Of a stretch of 21,645 nucleotides of DNA, positions 7,652 through 14,873 are shown one piece after another. The notes beneath the pieces are model-generated. The model searched no databases. It worked only from the letters and a program-made list of their open reading frames with translations, and was not told where the DNA came from. Location of the stretch: the NCBI GenBank assembly GCA_944382045.1, contig CALWMT010000009.1:1-21645 (forward strand). The letters are read 5' to 3'. Within the stretch, counting starts at the first letter, position 1. The number at the start of each line of letters is the position of its first letter. The translations under genes were made by a program, and so were the position numbers. This stretch comes from an uncultured Enterocloster sp. (GTDB lineage: Bacteria > Bacillota > Clostridia > Lachnospirales > Lachnospiraceae).

Positions 7652-7686
7652 AAGCAAAACGCATCTATACAAAAGGGGGTATTTCG

Positions 7687-7950
7687 ATGAAAACCACAGG
7701 GGTAATCCGTAAACTGGACGAGCTGGGCAGAATCACCCTTCCTATTGAATTGCGAAGAAGCCTCGATCTGGATGTCAAGGACGGCCTTGAGATCACAGTT
7801 CAGGACAACTGCATTATCCTTAAGAAGGCGGAATGCGCAGACATCTTCACCGGCAGCACAGAGGATCTTCTGGAATACGAGGGAAAAAAGGTTTCCCGGG
7901 CATCCATTCTGGCCCTGGCCAAGCTGGCCGGCCTTGCCATAGCAGAATAA
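7687..7950 (+). CDS. abrB: AbrB/SpoVT-type transition-state regulator with degenerate C-terminal zinc motif
   Basis: A DNA-binding swapped-hairpin protein of 87 residues. Residues 1-48 (MKTTGVIRKLDELGRITLP onward, then IELRRSLDLDVKDGLEI and IILKK) are a clear AbrB N-terminal domain. Many clostridial AbrB proteins carry a short C-terminal domain with two CxxC-type pairs; the matching part here reads ADIFTGSTEDLLEYEGKKVSRASI, where Asp, Thr, Ser and Ser stand where cysteines are usual (from memory of the family). The domain may fold without zinc. In Bacillus, abrB follows rsmI on the same strand; here it is convergent with rsmI and divergent from fabH. Likely role: global control of growth-phase genes (inference from family). 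Confidence 0.88.
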   Translation: MKTTGVIRKLDELGRITLPIELRRSLDLDVKDGLEITVQDNCIILKKAECADIFTGSTEDLLEYEGKKVSRASILALAKLAGLAIAE

Positions 7951-7976
7951 TCATCTGCCGCATAAATCCAGTTCTG

Positions 7977-8017
7977 GGACGGATTCCCCTGCAGGAGGGG
8001 TCCGTCCTGTATTATAT
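7977..8017 (+). terminator. Terminator of the abrB-like gene
   Basis: A strong interrupted hairpin: GGACGGA (7977-7983) pairs with TCCGTCC (8001-8007), and the inner CCCCT pairs with AGGGG around a GCAGG loop. A T-rich tail (TGTATTATAT) follows. On the opposite strand no T-run follows, so it probably acts for abrB only. The rest of the 130-bp gap up to rsmI shows nothing else that I can name. Confidence 0.75.
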
Positions 8018-8080
8018 AATAGCGGCTTTGCCCTGTCTTGTAAAGAAAAATTCCATGTAAATTGTAACAAAAATCCCTAT

Positions 8081-8959
8081 TCAAAATTGTCCATATCTAT
8101 CGGTTTCTTCTGTTAAAAGCTGCTGATACACATCCCGCTTTCTGATTCCCCGATCCTTGGCTACGGAGCGCATGGCCTCCTTCCGGTCCTGCCCCTGGCT
8201 CAAATAATACTCCATGTGCTCCTCCAGGCTCATCTCCTCCCAGGAGCGTATTTCCTCCCGGCGGATTTCTTCGGGATGTCTTCCCTCCAAAACAATTACC
8301 CACTCCCCCTTGGGCTCCTCCTGTGACAGAGAGGCAATTGCTTCCTCTAAGGTGGCGCGCAGAACCGACTCATACCTCTTGGTAAGCTCTCTGCAGAGAG
8401 ATACATGCCGCTCTCCTCCCAAGGCCTCCTCAAGATCTCTCAAGGTGCCCAGCAGATGATGGGGTGCCTCATAGAGGATAATCGTCCGTGTTTCCTTTTT
8501 CAGCTCCTCCAGAATCCTCTGTCTCTCCCTCTTATCTGACCTCTCAGAGGGGAGAAATGCCTCAAAGCAGAAGCGTCTTGTGGGGAGACCGGACATAGAA
8601 AGTGCGGTGATGCAGGCTGCCGGACCGGGAAGAGATGTAACCGAAATCCCCGCGGCTGCGCACTGGCGCACAAGCTCCTCGCCGGGATCAGAGATTCCCG
8701 GGGTTCCCGCATCCGTAATCAGGGCGATATTCAGCCCTTCCTTAAGCCTTTCCACCAGATAAGCCGCCTTCTCCACCTTATTATACTCATGGTAGCTGGT
8801 CATAGGCGTCTTTATATCAAAATGATTTAACAGCTTGATGCTGTGCCTGGTATCCTCCGCCGCAATCAAATCCGCCTCCCGCAGTGTCCTCAGAACGCGG
8901 AATGTGATGTCCTCCAGATTGCCGATGGGCGTGGCACAGAGATATAATGTTCCTGGCAT
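8081..8959 (-). CDS. rsmI: 16S rRNA (cytidine(1402)-2'-O)-methyltransferase
   Basis: Methylates the ribose of C1402 in the decoding centre of 16S rRNA using S-adenosylmethionine. The 292-residue protein shows the tetrapyrrole-methylase fold motifs of RsmI: LYLCATPIGNLEDIT at residues 5-19, AAEDTRHS at 33-40, ITDAGTPGISDPG at 81-93 and LPGPAA at 110-115. A C-terminal helical extension ends in DRGIRKRDVYQQLL. I chose the ATG at 8957-8959 because AAGGAGG sits 5 nt upstream; an ATG six codons earlier would place this site inside the gene. It begins 14 nt after the TrmN6-like gene and is the last gene of the holB-ricT-trmN6-rsmI row. Confidence 0.95.
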   Translation of the reverse strand: MPGTLYLCATPIGNLEDITFRVLRTLREADLIAAEDTRHSIKLLNHFDIKTPMTSYHEYNKVEKAAYLVERLKEGLNIALITDAGTPGISDPGEELVRQCAAAGISVTSLPGPAACITALSMSGLPTRRFCFEAFLPSERSDKRERQRILEELKKETRTIILYEAPHHLLGTLRDLEEALGGERHVSLCRELTKRYESVLRATLEEAIASLSQEEPKGEWVIVLEGRHPEEIRREEIRSWEEMSLEEHMEYYLSQGQDRKEAMRSVAKDRGIRKRDVYQQLLTEETDRYGQF

Positions 8960-8973
8960 GTATCCTCCTTCTC

Positions 8974-9741
8974 TCAATATCCGTACGTCGTCCGTATCTC
9001 CTCTGCGTATTCTCCATTTTCCTCAAACACAATGACAGGGGCCTCCACCTTGAGAAGAGGGCCTCCTCCCCGGACCGCTTCCAGAAGAACCATATTGGCC
9101 TCCCGATCCCTGTAAGGATGGACAAGCTTCATCCGTTTGGGCTCAAGCCCGTAAGCCTTCATGGTCTGAATGATTTCTATCAGGCGGCGGGGCCTGTGAA
9201 CCATATAAAACCTTCCTCCCGGCTTTAAAACCTTAACTCCCTCCCGCACCACATCCTCCAGCGTGCACTTCACCTCATGGCGGGCGATCGCCTTGGCATC
9301 CTCTGGATTTTTCAGGCCATGGGATTCGTTCATATAGGGAGGGTTGGAGGTTATCACATCAAAAGAAGCCCGGGCAAATAAATCCCCAGCTTCCTTTATA
9401 TCTCCTGTAACAATATGAATTTTCTCCTCCAGACCATTATAGGCCACACTTCTCCGGGCCATATCTGCTGACTCCTCCTGAATCTCCAGCCCGGTAAAAT
9501 GCTCCCCCTCTGTCTTGGCACATAAAAGAATCGGAATAATTCCCGTCCCAGTTCCCAGATCAAGCACCCGCTCCCCTGCCTTTACCCTTGCAAAGCCGGA
9601 CAGGAGAACGGCATCCATCCCAAAGCAGAATGTCCCCTTCCTCTGAATAATGCCATAGTGATTTCTCTGAAGATCGTCAATCCGCTCATCCTCCCTGAGA
9701 AGGACCGCTCCCTCCTGTCTCCAGCTGTGCTGTCTATCCAT
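8974..9741 (-). CDS. trmN6: TrmN6/YabB-like tRNA1(Val) (adenine(37)-N6)-methyltransferase
   Basis: A Rossmann-fold S-adenosylmethionine-dependent N6-adenine methyltransferase of 255 residues. Motif I is VLDLGTGTGIIP (59-70), the acidic strand end is GLEIQ (84-88), and the catalytic motif IV is NPPY (133-136). DERIDDLQRNHYGIIQ near the N-terminus is typical of the YfiC/YabB group, which modifies A37 of tRNA1(Val) in Escherichia coli. The ATG at 9739-9741 overlaps the ricT stop by 8 nt and follows a GGGAG site; a GTG nine codons earlier is a poorer start. Family certain; the exact tRNA target in this organism is not shown by the sequence. Confidence 0.88.
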   Translation of the reverse strand: MDRQHSWRQEGAVLLREDERIDDLQRNHYGIIQRKGTFCFGMDAVLLSGFARVKAGERVLDLGTGTGIIPILLCAKTEGEHFTGLEIQEESADMARRSVAYNGLEEKIHIVTGDIKEAGDLFARASFDVITSNPPYMNESHGLKNPEDAKAIARHEVKCTLEDVVREGVKVLKPGGRFYMVHRPRRLIEIIQTMKAYGLEPKRMKLVHPYRDREANMVLLEAVRGGGPLLKVEAPVIVFEENGEYAEEIRTTYGY

Positions 9742-10687
9742 TATTCTTCTCCCGCCTTCTTCTTTCACGGGACTTGGGCTTTCCTTCCTTTTTCTCCAGC
9801 TCCTCCAGCTCCTTTAAATCCTCCTCAGATGCTTCCTGAATCTGAGACCTTCCGCCCTTCCCCTTTTTCCTTCTGGGCTTGAATTTCAGCTGATCTGCCG
9901 GATACTCCCGAATCTCCTTATCATCCTTATTGACCACAACCACAACCTTGACCATCTGGCGGAGCACATTCACGCTGTGCACCTCTCCCTTCAGGCCATC
10001 ACTTGTGAGCACATAATCTCCTACCCCCGGAAGGCGGCTGTTTAAAACCTCATAGGTCTCCTCCTCATTTTTAAGACAGCACATAAGCCTGCCGCAGACT
10101 CCTGATATCTTGGAAGGGTTGAGGGAGAGGTTCTGCTCCTTAGCCATCTTGATGGATACAGGGATAAACTCTGACAGATAGGAATGGCAGCATAGGGTCC
10201 TCCCGCATATGCCGATCCCTCCCATAATCTTTGTCTCATCCCGGACTCCTACCTGGCGCAGCTCAATCCTTGTTTTGAACACGCTGGCCAGATCCTTCAC
10301 GAGCTCTCTGAAGTCAATTCTTCCATCTGCGGTAAAATAAAAAAGGACCTTATTATTATCAAAGGTATATTCCGCATCAATGAGCTTCATCTCCAGATTG
10401 TGCTTCTTTATCTTTTCCTGACAGATCTTAAAGGCCGCCTTCTCCTTTTCTTTATTCTTGGCCTCCACTGCCTCATCCTCCGGAGTGGCCATCCGGATCA
10501 CAGGCTTTAACGGCTGAACCGCCTTGCTCTCTTCCACCTCACGATTTCCGAGCACCACATACCCGTATTCAATTCCCCTTGCTGTCTCCACAATCACGTG
10601 GTCCCCTGTCTTTATCCTTCTTCCCGCAGGGTCAAAATAATATATTTTTCCAGCGGTGCGGAAACGTACTCCGATTATTGTTATCAT
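9734..10687 (-). CDS. ricT: PSP1-domain protein RicT (YaaT)
   Basis: In Bacillus subtilis RicT joins RicA and RicF in a complex that carries Fe-S clusters and affects RNase Y-dependent mRNA processing, sporulation and biofilm formation (family knowledge). The 317-residue protein has the PSP1 C-terminal core and six cysteines in two matching groups: Cys161, Cys166, Cys167 (CGRTLCC) and Cys198, Cys203, Cys204 (CGRLMCC), the cluster-binding pattern. A highly charged Lys/Arg/Glu tail (about 271-317) extends beyond the Bacillus length. The ATG at 10685-10687 is preferred to a TTG two codons upstream because AAGGAG, formed by the last holB codons, gives an 8-nt spacing. The gene starts 2 nt after the holB stop. 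Confidence 0.93.
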   Translation of the reverse strand: MITIIGVRFRTAGKIYYFDPAGRRIKTGDHVIVETARGIEYGYVVLGNREVEESKAVQPLKPVIRMATPEDEAVEAKNKEKEKAAFKICQEKIKKHNLEMKLIDAEYTFDNNKVLFYFTADGRIDFRELVKDLASVFKTRIELRQVGVRDETKIMGGIGICGRTLCCHSYLSEFIPVSIKMAKEQNLSLNPSKISGVCGRLMCCLKNEEETYEVLNSRLPGVGDYVLTSDGLKGEVHSVNVLRQMVKVVVVVNKDDKEIREYPADQLKFKPRRKKGKGGRSQIQEASEEDLKELEELEKKEGKPKSRERRRREKNNG

Positions 10688-10689
10688 TC

Positions 10690-11679
10690 TCAATTCTCCT
10701 TCATGGTGAGGAGCAAAAGCTCCATGGCCAGCTCCATATTTACATTGGCATCCAATCGTGTCCGTGCCTTGTCAATGGCATTCAATATTTTTTCCAGTCC
10801 ATCATACCCGCTCACTGTGGCCGCAGCCTTTATGGCAGAAAATTCGTCCTTAAAGATAAGAAGATTTACATCCTTGGCCGTCTTGTACATGAGCACATCC
10901 CGATACCACATCTGCATAAAATCCAGGCATTCATGAATATCAAATCCCTCCTCCTTAAAGGACCGGACCGCATCAAGAAGCTGGGAAATATCTGCCTCGT
11001 GGACACTTTTTAAAAGCCTTATAAGAACCTCATGCATATGCTTAAATTCCTCGGACTGAGCCAGATAAATCGCGCGCCCAAGGTTCCCCCTGGCAAAGGC
11101 AGCATAAATTTCCGCCTGGCCTTCCTCCACTCCCAAAGACTTGACAAGGTATTCCCTCACAACTGAATCCTTTAGGGGCCTCAGCTTCAGCTGCACGCAC
11201 CGGGACAATATCGTCGGGAGAAATGCATCCGGGTTTGTGGTGAGGAGAAGAATCACCGCATAGGAGGGCGGCTCCTCAATCGTCTTCAAAAGAGCGTTCT
11301 GCGCCTGGACCGTCATCCTTTCCGCCTCATCCACAATATAGATCTTATAATAGCTGCTGTAGGGGCGCACAAAAATAGTATCGTTGATCTGCCTGCGTAT
11401 ATCATCCACACCGATGCTTGCAGGCTTTTCATGGGTTACATAAATTAAATCCGGGTGATTTCCAGACAGAACCTGCTTACAGGCATGACATTTCATGCAG
11501 GGATCCGGAAGTCCTTTCTCACAGAGAAGGCTGAGGGCAAAGGCGTTCGCCAGAGATTTTCTTCCCATACCGGCTTCCCCGCTCAAAATATAGGCATGGG
11601 AAATCCTGCCCGTGGAAACCGCATTCTGAAAATGCTCCTTGATCTGCTCATGTCCCAAAATATCCTTAAATACCAGCAC
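10690..11679 (-). CDS. holB: DNA polymerase III subunit delta'
   Basis: Part of the clamp-loader complex that opens the sliding clamp at primed sites. The 329-residue AAA+ protein has a P-loop-like GEAGMGRKS at residues 34-42, a four-cysteine zinc module (Cys53, Cys61, Cys64, Cys67), VDEAERM in the Walker B region, and the SRC motif in ILSRCVQLKL. The GTG start at 11677-11679 has AGGAGG 7-10 nt upstream; an ATG seven codons earlier would put that site inside the gene. It lies directly upstream of ricT, the same pairing as in Bacillus. Confidence 0.93.
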   Translation of the reverse strand: MLVFKDILGHEQIKEHFQNAVSTGRISHAYILSGEAGMGRKSLANAFALSLLCEKGLPDPCMKCHACKQVLSGNHPDLIYVTHEKPASIGVDDIRRQINDTIFVRPYSSYYKIYIVDEAERMTVQAQNALLKTIEEPPSYAVILLLTTNPDAFLPTILSRCVQLKLRPLKDSVVREYLVKSLGVEEGQAEIYAAFARGNLGRAIYLAQSEEFKHMHEVLIRLLKSVHEADISQLLDAVRSFKEEGFDIHECLDFMQMWYRDVLMYKTAKDVNLLIFKDEFSAIKAAATVSGYDGLEKILNAIDKARTRLDANVNMELAMELLLLTMKEN

Positions 11680-11706
11680 TCTTCCTCCTCCTTTCCGCAT
11701 AGGGTA

Positions 11707-11715
11707 AGTATAGCA
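11707..11715 (-). promoter_or_regulatory. Possible extended -10 promoter for the holB-ricT-trmN6-rsmI row
   Basis: The 47-bp gap between the kinase gene and holB contains TGCTATACT on the minus strand, a TGn-extended -10 box (TATACT at 11707-11712). No clear -35 is seen. It would start transcription about 20 nt before the GTG of holB, giving this row a promoter separate from the decarboxylase-kinase pair. Confidence 0.4.
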
Positions 11716-11726
11716 TAAGATGATTT

Positions 11727-12311
11727 TTATGTATAGCTGTAAATCTCCCCCATAATGGCGGCGAGACAGGTTTCCAGATCCTCATTGTCATAGTATTTTT
11801 TTATTCCGCACTGCTCCAGCCGTTCCTCGCTGAAATCCTCCTCGTCCGCCAGATACCGCCTGCACAGCTCCCTATACCTTGGCTCCCTCTGCCCCTTTTC
11901 TCTGTCCAAGGCTCTCTGCAGGCGGATTCCATCCTCCACCCATATATAGAGGGGCACCAAGGACTCCTCTCCATAAAAGGACCGGACTCTCTCAAAGGAC
12001 TCCAGGGTCCCCATCATCAGATAATTTCCGTTTTCCCTATCAATCTGGCCGTCATTCACTGTAAAATAGCTCCAGGGCCCATATACCGTGTCATAGGTTC
12101 TGCACTCAATCAGGCTTCCGTTTTTTCTGCAGTCCTCCAAAAATGCTGTGTCACGGAAATAATATTCTTCCCCATCTGTCTCCCCGTCACGCTTCGGCCG
12201 CGTCGTATACATCCGGACCGTCCGCAGCTTGGGAAGCCTCCTCTGCAGCTCCTTATAAATTGTGTCCTTCCCCGAGGCACTCTTTCCCATTAAAAAAAAT
12301 ATCTTTCCCAT
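11727..12311 (-). CDS. Guanylate-kinase-like P-loop nucleotide kinase
   Basis: A 194-residue protein with the guanylate kinase plan. The P-loop is GKSASGKDT (residues 9-17). YTTRPKRDGETDGEEYYF (35-52) matches the GMP-binding segment with Arg38, Arg41 and Glu44, and Glu69 with Tyr77-Gly78 (ECRTYDTVYGPW) fits the second GMP-contact region, although YGPW stands where YGT is usual. Two Arg-containing helices follow (around 128-152). It is more divergent than housekeeping GMKs, so the nucleotide it phosphorylates is uncertain. It overlaps the decarboxylase gene by 59 nt in another frame. A GGAGG lies 12 nt before the ATG, a little far. It occupies the place where Bacillus has tmk, between yaaO and holB. 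Confidence 0.8.
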   Translation of the reverse strand: MGKIFFLMGKSASGKDTIYKELQRRLPKLRTVRMYTTRPKRDGETDGEEYYFRDTAFLEDCRKNGSLIECRTYDTVYGPWSYFTVNDGQIDRENGNYLMMGTLESFERVRSFYGEESLVPLYIWVEDGIRLQRALDREKGQREPRYRELCRRYLADEEDFSEERLEQCGIKKYYDNEDLETCLAAIMGEIYSYT

Positions 12312-13812
12312 GTGCTCTGCTTTCCTCCAAGACCCGTATGGTTTTCAGGCTCTCATCTGCCAGCCCCTGGACAGGCAGGTCTTTTTCTATATATGTCTCA
12401 ATCACTCTAAGAATATTATAACCGATTTTTTCTCCTGGCGCCAGGATAGGGATGCCCGGCGGATAGAGATAGACAAACTCCGCCGATATGCTTCCGATGC
12501 TTTCCGCAAGCGGAAGCTCCCGAAAGGGACCATCCATGGCCTCCCGCAGGGAAAGCACTGCCTGCACCTCCATATTCCAAGCAGTCTCTTCCTCCCGCAT
12601 GTCCTCCCCCTCTTTCAGGGAGGAGGCCTCTCTGTCAATCTCCATAAGGGCCTTCTCCAGGCGCTTGAGGCCCTCCTCGCTGTCAAACACAGATGTGATG
12701 GCCGTCACATAATCTGCTCCGCACATCTCCATCTCCAGCCCATATTTCTCTCGGAGAATGCTGCTCAAATTCTCCCCGCTCAGCCGCGTCCCCCTGGTGG
12801 ATATAACAAGCTTTGCGATATCCAGATCTGCAATTCCCGCCGTTCCCTTCAGATCCTGGTCTGCCAGCTTCAAATGCTGCATCGATGCCAGCCGGCTCCG
12901 GAGAGCTGCGAGACGCCTTCCATAGTCTTCTATTCTTCCCTCCCTGCGCATGCGTTCCATACAGAAAATAGAGTTTTCTATGGAGGCCATCAGCACATAG
13001 GAGGGACTTGAGCTTTGAAATATAGAGAGATACCTCCCAATTTTCTGCGGATCTGCCAGGAAGCTCCCCTCCGGGCCCTTTGCCTTCACATGCAGCAGGG
13101 AGGTCTGTGTCAGACTGGGAAGCGTCTTATGCACACTCTGTATCACCACATCCGCCCCCTGGTCAAGAGCGGATTTTGGAAAGCATTTTCCAAAATGAAA
13201 ATGCGCTCCATGGGCCTCATCCACAATCAGAGGGATTCCCGCCCTGCGGACAATCTCCCCGATCCGCTCAATATCGGAGACAATCCCGTCATATGTGGGA
13301 GATACAAGGAGCACAGCCTGAATATCCCTGTGCTCTGAAAGAAGCTTTTCCACATCCTCCGGCAGAATGCCTCCCTGTATCCCCAATTCCGGAATATTTT
13401 GTGGATACACATAGGTGATATCCAAATGATTCAAGTATGCAGCATGATACGCCGCCTTATGGCAGTTTCGGCTCATAAGAATACGTCCTCCCGGCTGGGT
13501 ACAGCCGCAGACCGCCGCCAAAATCCCGCAGGTGCTCCCATTTACAAGATACCATGTCCTATCTGCCCCGTAAATTTTAGCTGCCCACTCCATAGAAGTC
13601 TTCAAAATCCCCTGCGCATGGTGCAGATTGTCAAAGCCCTCCACCTCTGTAATATCCGTCAAAAAAGGATTTGGAAAATCCATACCCTCCCGGACCGCCC
13701 CCTGTCTTCCATTGAAGGCCTTCAGACGCTTATGTCCCGGCATATGAAAGGGATAGATTGGACTCTCTCCATAGGCTCTCAGGCGGTTAATCAGCAGCTC
13801 CTCCTCTTTCAT
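12253..13812 (-). CDS. PLP-dependent Orn/Lys/Arg decarboxylase family protein (YaaO-like)
   Basis: Fold type I PLP enzyme of 519 residues, in the size range of the small biodegradative-type basic amino acid decarboxylases. FHMPGHK at 22-28 is the family N-terminal signature. VDEAHGAH (197-204) supplies the Asp198 that contacts the PLP ring nitrogen, and SVHKTLPSLTQ supplies the Schiff-base lysine Lys229. A smaller C-terminal domain contains YLYPPGIPILAPGE. The substrate (arginine, lysine or ornithine) cannot be decided from these motifs. AAGGAG lies about 10 nt before the ATG. The last 20 codons overlap the kinase gene and go past the usual family end, so that C-terminal tail may be a by-product of the overlap. 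It has its own promoter and is divergent from the GntR gene. Confidence 0.9.
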   Translation of the reverse strand: MKEEELLINRLRAYGESPIYPFHMPGHKRLKAFNGRQGAVREGMDFPNPFLTDITEVEGFDNLHHAQGILKTSMEWAAKIYGADRTWYLVNGSTCGILAAVCGCTQPGGRILMSRNCHKAAYHAAYLNHLDITYVYPQNIPELGIQGGILPEDVEKLLSEHRDIQAVLLVSPTYDGIVSDIERIGEIVRRAGIPLIVDEAHGAHFHFGKCFPKSALDQGADVVIQSVHKTLPSLTQTSLLHVKAKGPEGSFLADPQKIGRYLSIFQSSSPSYVLMASIENSIFCMERMRREGRIEDYGRRLAALRSRLASMQHLKLADQDLKGTAGIADLDIAKLVISTRGTRLSGENLSSILREKYGLEMEMCGADYVTAITSVFDSEEGLKRLEKALMEIDREASSLKEGEDMREEETAWNMEVQAVLSLREAMDGPFRELPLAESIGSISAEFVYLYPPGIPILAPGEKIGYNILRVIETYIEKDLPVQGLADESLKTIRVLEESRAHGKDIFFNGKECLGEGHNL

Positions 13813-13855
13813 GCTCTCTCATCTCCTTCACTGTCCGTTACTATCTGCTCAAGGT

Positions 13856-13861
13856 ATTGTA
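13856..13861 (-). promoter_or_regulatory. Probable extended -10 promoter of the decarboxylase gene
   Basis: Minus-strand TGGTACAAT is a TGn-extended -10 element (TACAAT at 13856-13861). No convincing -35 hexamer is present at 16-18 nt. The leader would be about 37 nt, ending in AAGGAG before the ATG. Confidence 0.45.
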
Positions 13862-13878
13862 CCACGAACCGCCGAAGA

Positions 13879-13913
13879 ACGCACCCGCAATTTATGCGGA
13901 TATTGACGCACCC
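13879..13913. repeat. Inverted repeat framed by direct repeats in the decarboxylase-gntR intergenic region
   Basis: CCGCA-ATTTA-TGCGG (13885-13899) is an inverted repeat. It is framed by two copies of ACGCACCC (13879-13886 and 13906-13913), 27 bp apart. The group overlaps the -35 box of the gntR promoter and lies where the -35 of the divergent decarboxylase promoter would be. It is a candidate site for a regulator of either gene (inference). Confidence 0.4.
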
Positions 13914-13932
13914 TCTAAAAGAATGATACAAT
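13903..13932 (+). promoter_or_regulatory. Promoter of the GntR-family regulator gene
   Basis: TTGACG (13903-13908), an 18-nt spacer and TACAAT (13927-13932). The leader is about 34 nt and contains a GGGGG ribosome binding site before the ATG at 13973. Confidence 0.7.
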
Positions 13933-13972
13933 ACCCATGCACACCGATCTAACATACGGGGGTTTATAGTAC

Positions 13973-14683
13973 ATGAGCAGCTTATCAAACTTAAAAAGCA
14001 AGCTTCTGGCCGAACAGGTCCAGGAGCAGATTTATCAATATATTCTGGATGCATCCTTTCAGCCCGGTGCGAAGCTCCCCAATGAGTTTGAGCTGGGTGA
14101 ACGCTTTGGTGTTGGAAGAAGTACCGTTCGGGAGGCAGTCAAGCTTTTGGTATCCCGCGGCGTCCTGGAGGTCCGCCGCGGATCCGGAACCTACGTGGTC
14201 AGCACAACCCCCATGGATATGGATCCCCTGGGGCTCCTTGCCATTGAAGACAAGGCCTCCCTGGCAATGGATCTGGCAGATGTCCGCATTCTCTTAGAGC
14301 CAGGGATTGCAGAGCTTGCCGCCCTGCACGCCACAGAGGAGGATATTCAAAGGCTGTTCTGCATCTGCAATGCAGTGGAGGAAAAAATACGCATCGGTGA
14401 AAACTATATTGAGGACGACATTGCCTTTCACACCTGCATTGCCCGGTGCTCCAAAAATAAGGTAGTTGAACAGCTGATCCCCATCATCGACACGGCTGTC
14501 CTGATGTTTGTCAATATTACACACAGAAAGCTTACAGAGGAGACCATCATGACACATCGGGCAGTTGCGGAGGCAATCGCCCAAAGAGATCCCCTTGGCG
14601 CCCGATCCGCCATGATGATGCACATGACCTTCAATCGAACGGTAATCAAGGAATATATCAAAAACCAGCCAAAAAACATCTGA
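13973..14683 (+). CDS. FadR-subfamily GntR transcriptional regulator
   Basis: A 236-residue regulator. The winged helix-turn-helix covers about residues 9-77 (LPNEFELGERFGVGRSTVRE and the wing RRGSGTYV). A C-terminal all-helical FCD domain covers about 98-230, with the metal-binding set Asp149, His153, His195 and His217 typical of members that sense small organic acids (family knowledge). It is followed on the same strand by an IlvD/Edd-type dehydratase, so the effector is probably a sugar acid or a related hydroxy acid (inference). A hairpin terminator between the genes and a separate dehydratase promoter mean they are not simply one transcript. A palindrome overlapping its own stop codon is repeated downstream of the dehydratase promoter. 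Confidence 0.93.
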   Translation: MSSLSNLKSKLLAEQVQEQIYQYILDASFQPGAKLPNEFELGERFGVGRSTVREAVKLLVSRGVLEVRRGSGTYVVSTTPMDMDPLGLLAIEDKASLAMDLADVRILLEPGIAELAALHATEEDIQRLFCICNAVEEKIRIGENYIEDDIAFHTCIARCSKNKVVEQLIPIIDTAVLMFVNITHRKLTEETIMTHRAVAEAIAQRDPLGARSAMMMHMTFNRTVIKEYIKNQPKNI

Positions 14684-14686
14684 TGT
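14676..14686. promoter_or_regulatory. Candidate GntR operator, copy 1
   Basis: ACATCTGATGT, a palindrome with 5-bp arms, overlaps the stop codon of the GntR gene. The same sequence, with T and A swapped at the centre and followed again by ATT, occurs at 14874-14884. Two copies flanking one promoter suggest an operator pair. Confidence 0.55.
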
Positions 14687-14755
14687 ATTTTGATATCCTT
14701 CCTTTTAAACCTGTATTCAACCCAGTATTTTTTAAATCATATCCTATTATTTTGT

Positions 14756-14786
14756 GGAAACCATCCATTGGTTTCCCTATTTTTTG
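14756..14786 (+). terminator. Rho-independent terminator of the GntR gene
   Basis: GGAAACCA (14756-14763) and TGGTTTCC (14769-14776) form a perfect 8-bp stem with a 5-nt loop, followed by CTATTTTTTG. It lies 72 bp after the stop codon and ends the transcript before the dehydratase promoter. Confidence 0.8.
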
Positions 14787-14815
14787 TTAAAAAAGTAGAA
14801 TATATATCGAACAAC

Positions 14816-14845
14816 TTGTAGATACCAGCCAAATTATAGTATGAT
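14816..14845 (+). promoter_or_regulatory. Promoter of the IlvD/Edd-family dehydratase gene
   Basis: TTGTAG (14816-14821), an 18-nt spacer and TATGAT (14840-14845) in A+T-rich DNA. The start near 14852 would give a leader of about 63 nt holding operator copy 2 and a GAGGAGG ribosome binding site. Confidence 0.6.
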
Positions 14846-14873
14846 AGTAATAGCTTAAGACGTATTTGAACAG

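Noticed and set aside
12262..13011. 249-codon plus-strand frame opposite the decarboxylase
   Set aside because: Composition is His/Leu/Arg-rich without domain features, and the sense strand encodes a clear PLP enzyme.
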